Source: Pseudohongiella spirulinae
GTDB lineage: Bacteria > Pseudomonadota > Gammaproteobacteria > Pseudomonadales > Pseudohongiellaceae
Direction: 5' to 3'
Length of the DNA stretch: 64,000 bases
Assembly (NCBI RefSeq): GCF_001444425.1
Contig: NZ_CP013189.1
Span: forward strand, 434,001-498,000
Position 1 is the first letter of the stretch; each line of letters opens with the position of its first letter. The notes below the pieces were generated by a model. That model did no database searches, was not told where the DNA came from, and saw nothing but the letters and a program-made list of their open reading frames with translations. Shown here in pieces: positions 62,844 to 64,000 of the stretch. Both the position numbers and the translations under genes were made by a program.

Positions 62844-64000
62844 CTACTGTTCCAGCAGGGCGCTTTTCTCCAGCCAGGTATCTTCGGCCTGGCTGAGTTC
62901 GGCTTTGCAATAACCCTGCTGCCGGATTAACTCAGCCAGTTCGTCTTTGCGTGAGTCTGTGTAAATATCCGGGTCAGCCAGGCGATTTTCCAGCGTTTGT
63001 AATTCAGTGCTGAGTTTGTCGATCGTCTTCTCCAGCGTGCGGATTTCGCGCTTGAGTGGTGCGACCTGCTCGCGCTGCAATGCTGCCTGGCGTCTGGCGT
63101 CTTTTTTGTCAGCGGCCGGTTTTTCTGGTGTTGAACCTGCATTATTGTCAGCGCCCGCCGAGGCTCCTGATGGTGGCGCAGATTGTTTATCCGCCTCACG
63201 CAGCCAGTTTGAATAATCATCCAGATCGCCGCTGAACTCTGCAAAGCGGCCATCGTGCACGGTATAAAATTCATCAACGGTGTTGGCCATCAGGTGCCGG
63301 TCGTGAGACACCAGCACCATGGCGCCCTCAAAACCCTGCAGAGCGACTGTCAACGCGTGTCGCATTTCCAGATCCAGGTGATTGGTGGGCTCGTCCAGCA
63401 ACAACACATTGGGTTTTTGCCAGACAATCAATGCCAGCGCCAGGCGGGCTTTTTCGCCACCTGAAAAATTGATGATGGGCTCGACAACCCGGTCGCCACG
63501 AAAGTCAAAACCACCCAGAAAATTGCGCACTTCCTGCTCGCGTACCTTTTCATCAACCTGCTGAATGAGCTGCATGGGGCTGGCACGCATGTCCATGACA
63601 TCCACCTGATGCTGGGCGAAATAACCGACTTTCAGATGTTTGGAAGCAACAATTTCACCGCCCAGCCAGGGCAGTTGTCCGGCCAGAGTTTTGAGCAGCG
63701 TGGACTTGCCCATGCCGTTAAAACCCAGCAGGCCGATGCTGGAGTTGTCCATGAGCTTCAGGCTGATATTTTTAACCAGCGGTTTGTTGTCATAACCGAT
63801 CACGGCTTTTTTAATGCTGAGCAGATCGCTGGCTGTCTGTGATGGTTTAAAGAATTCAAAGCGGAACGGAGAGTCAATATGTGCAGGTGCAATATCCTGC
63901 ATGCGCGCCAGCTCTTTCAGGCGGCTTTGTGCCTGCCTGGCCTTGCTGGCCTTGGCGCGGAAGCGTCGCACAAAATCTTCGATCTCGGCTTTGCGTCGCT
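62844..64000 (-). CDS. ABC-F family ATPase (YheS/Uup-like), 5'-truncated by window end
   Basis: The C-terminal part of a soluble twin-ATPase ABC-F protein, a class acting on ribosomes. The reading frame stays open to the window edge; sequence before GTG 63971 still fits the family linker (RRKAEIEDFVRRFRAKASKARQAQSR). So the first ATPase domain lies outside. The second domain has Walker A GFNGMGKST, signature FSGGEKARLAL, Walker B VLLLDEPTNHLDLE and H-loop LVSHDRHL. The C-terminal coiled coil ends with CKAELSQAEDTWLEKSALLEQ, typical of YheS. It is convergent with the HtrA gene, 11 bases apart. Confidence 0.93.
   Translation of the reverse strand, partial: RRKAEIEDFVRRFRAKASKARQAQSRLKELARMQDIAPAHIDSPFRFEFFKPSQTASDLLSIKKAVIGYDNKPLVKNISLKLMDNSSIGLLGFNGMGKSTLLKTLAGQLPWLGGEIVASKHLKVGYFAQHQVDVMDMRASPMQLIQQVDEKVREQEVRNFLGGFDFRGDRVVEPIINFSGGEKARLALALIVWQKPNVLLLDEPTNHLDLEMRHALTVALQGFEGAMVLVSHDRHLMANTVDEFYTVHDGRFAEFSGDLDDYSNWLREADKQSAPPSGASAGADNNAGSTPEKPAADKKDARRQAALQREQVAPLKREIRTLEKTIDKLSTELQTLENRLADPDIYTDSRKDELAELIRQQGYCKAELSQAEDTWLEKSALLEQ

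Noticed and set aside
62182-62910. 242-residue minus-strand frame opposite the HtrA gene
   Set aside because: It also runs into the end of the ABC-F gene and has no domain. The HtrA triad is on the plus strand.
1-64000. Prophage or transposase genes
   Set aside because: No integrase, transposase, capsid or terminase motifs were found. The only mobile signs are the restriction-modification pair, the tRNA fragment and the palindromic repeats.

Overview
The window reads as an ordinary stretch of a gammaproteobacterial chromosome of moderately high GC. It is not a phage or plasmid. Three conserved neighbourhoods support this: yrfG-hslR-pckA, rhodanese-secB-trmL with gpmI-envC-ctpA-yibQ, and mutY-yggX. 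A full MSHA (mannose-sensitive haemagglutinin) type IV pilus locus, hisBHAF, a TonB-dependent receptor and a MASE3-PAS-GGDEF-EAL protein fit a free-living aquatic bacterium. I cannot name the genus from the sequence alone.

Layout. 1-8.2 kb: a flavin disulfide oxidoreductase cut by the window edge, an orphan FliL-like protein, an MscS channel overlapping dsbB, then gshA, pckA, hslR and yrfG on the minus strand. 8.4-11.9 kb: a 1088-residue cyclic-di-GMP enzyme whose last codons lie inside a 276-bp nested inverted repeat. 11.9-18.0 kb: a DUF4399 protein, a TonB-dependent receptor, a WbsX/GH99-like protein and a flavin amine oxidase. 18.06-19.88 kb: a type II restriction-modification pair of the NgoMIV family, followed by an inverted fragment of tRNA-Phe and the intact tRNA-Phe gene. 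20.4-27.2 kb: yggX, mutY, an AsmA-family protein, a DUF4168 protein and a sigma-54 two-component pair, all on the minus strand. 27.3-30.2 kb: hisB-hisH-hisA-hisF, whose promoter seems to be built partly from a dispersed palindromic repeat. 30.2-36.7 kb: a YibQ-like deacetylase, a CtpA-type protease, envC, gpmI, a rhodanese, secB and trmL.

36.9-61.8 kb is the main feature: a near-complete MSHA pilus locus in the order mshI, a PilN-like gene, mshJ, K, L, M, N, E, G, an MshF-like pseudopilin, the major pilin, mshC, D, O, P and Q. It makes a cell-surface pilus for attachment. MshI, the PilN-like protein, MshJ and MshK form the inner-membrane and periplasmic platform. MshL is the secretin, MshM and MshN are accessory ATPase and TPR proteins, MshE is the extension ATPase with an N-terminal cyclic-di-GMP-binding domain, and MshG is the inner-membrane core. 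MshA is the major pilin, MshC/D/O/P are minor pilins, and MshQ is the presumed exposed adhesin. Here MshQ is enlarged to 3517 residues with two glycine-rich domains, and the secretin MshL has its own glycine-rich insert. A small reverse-strand DUF4177-like gene sits between mshP and mshQ. A periplasmic HtrA-type protease gene overlaps the end of mshQ. The window ends in a truncated ABC-F ATPase gene of the YheS type.

A dispersed palindromic repeat (arms GGGGACG and CGTCCCC) occurs near 11.6-11.9, 23.8 and 27.2-27.3 kb. The best candidates for something undescribed are the giant glycine-rich MshQ, the large nested inverted repeat fused to the end of the cyclic-di-GMP gene, and the repeat-derived hisB promoter.
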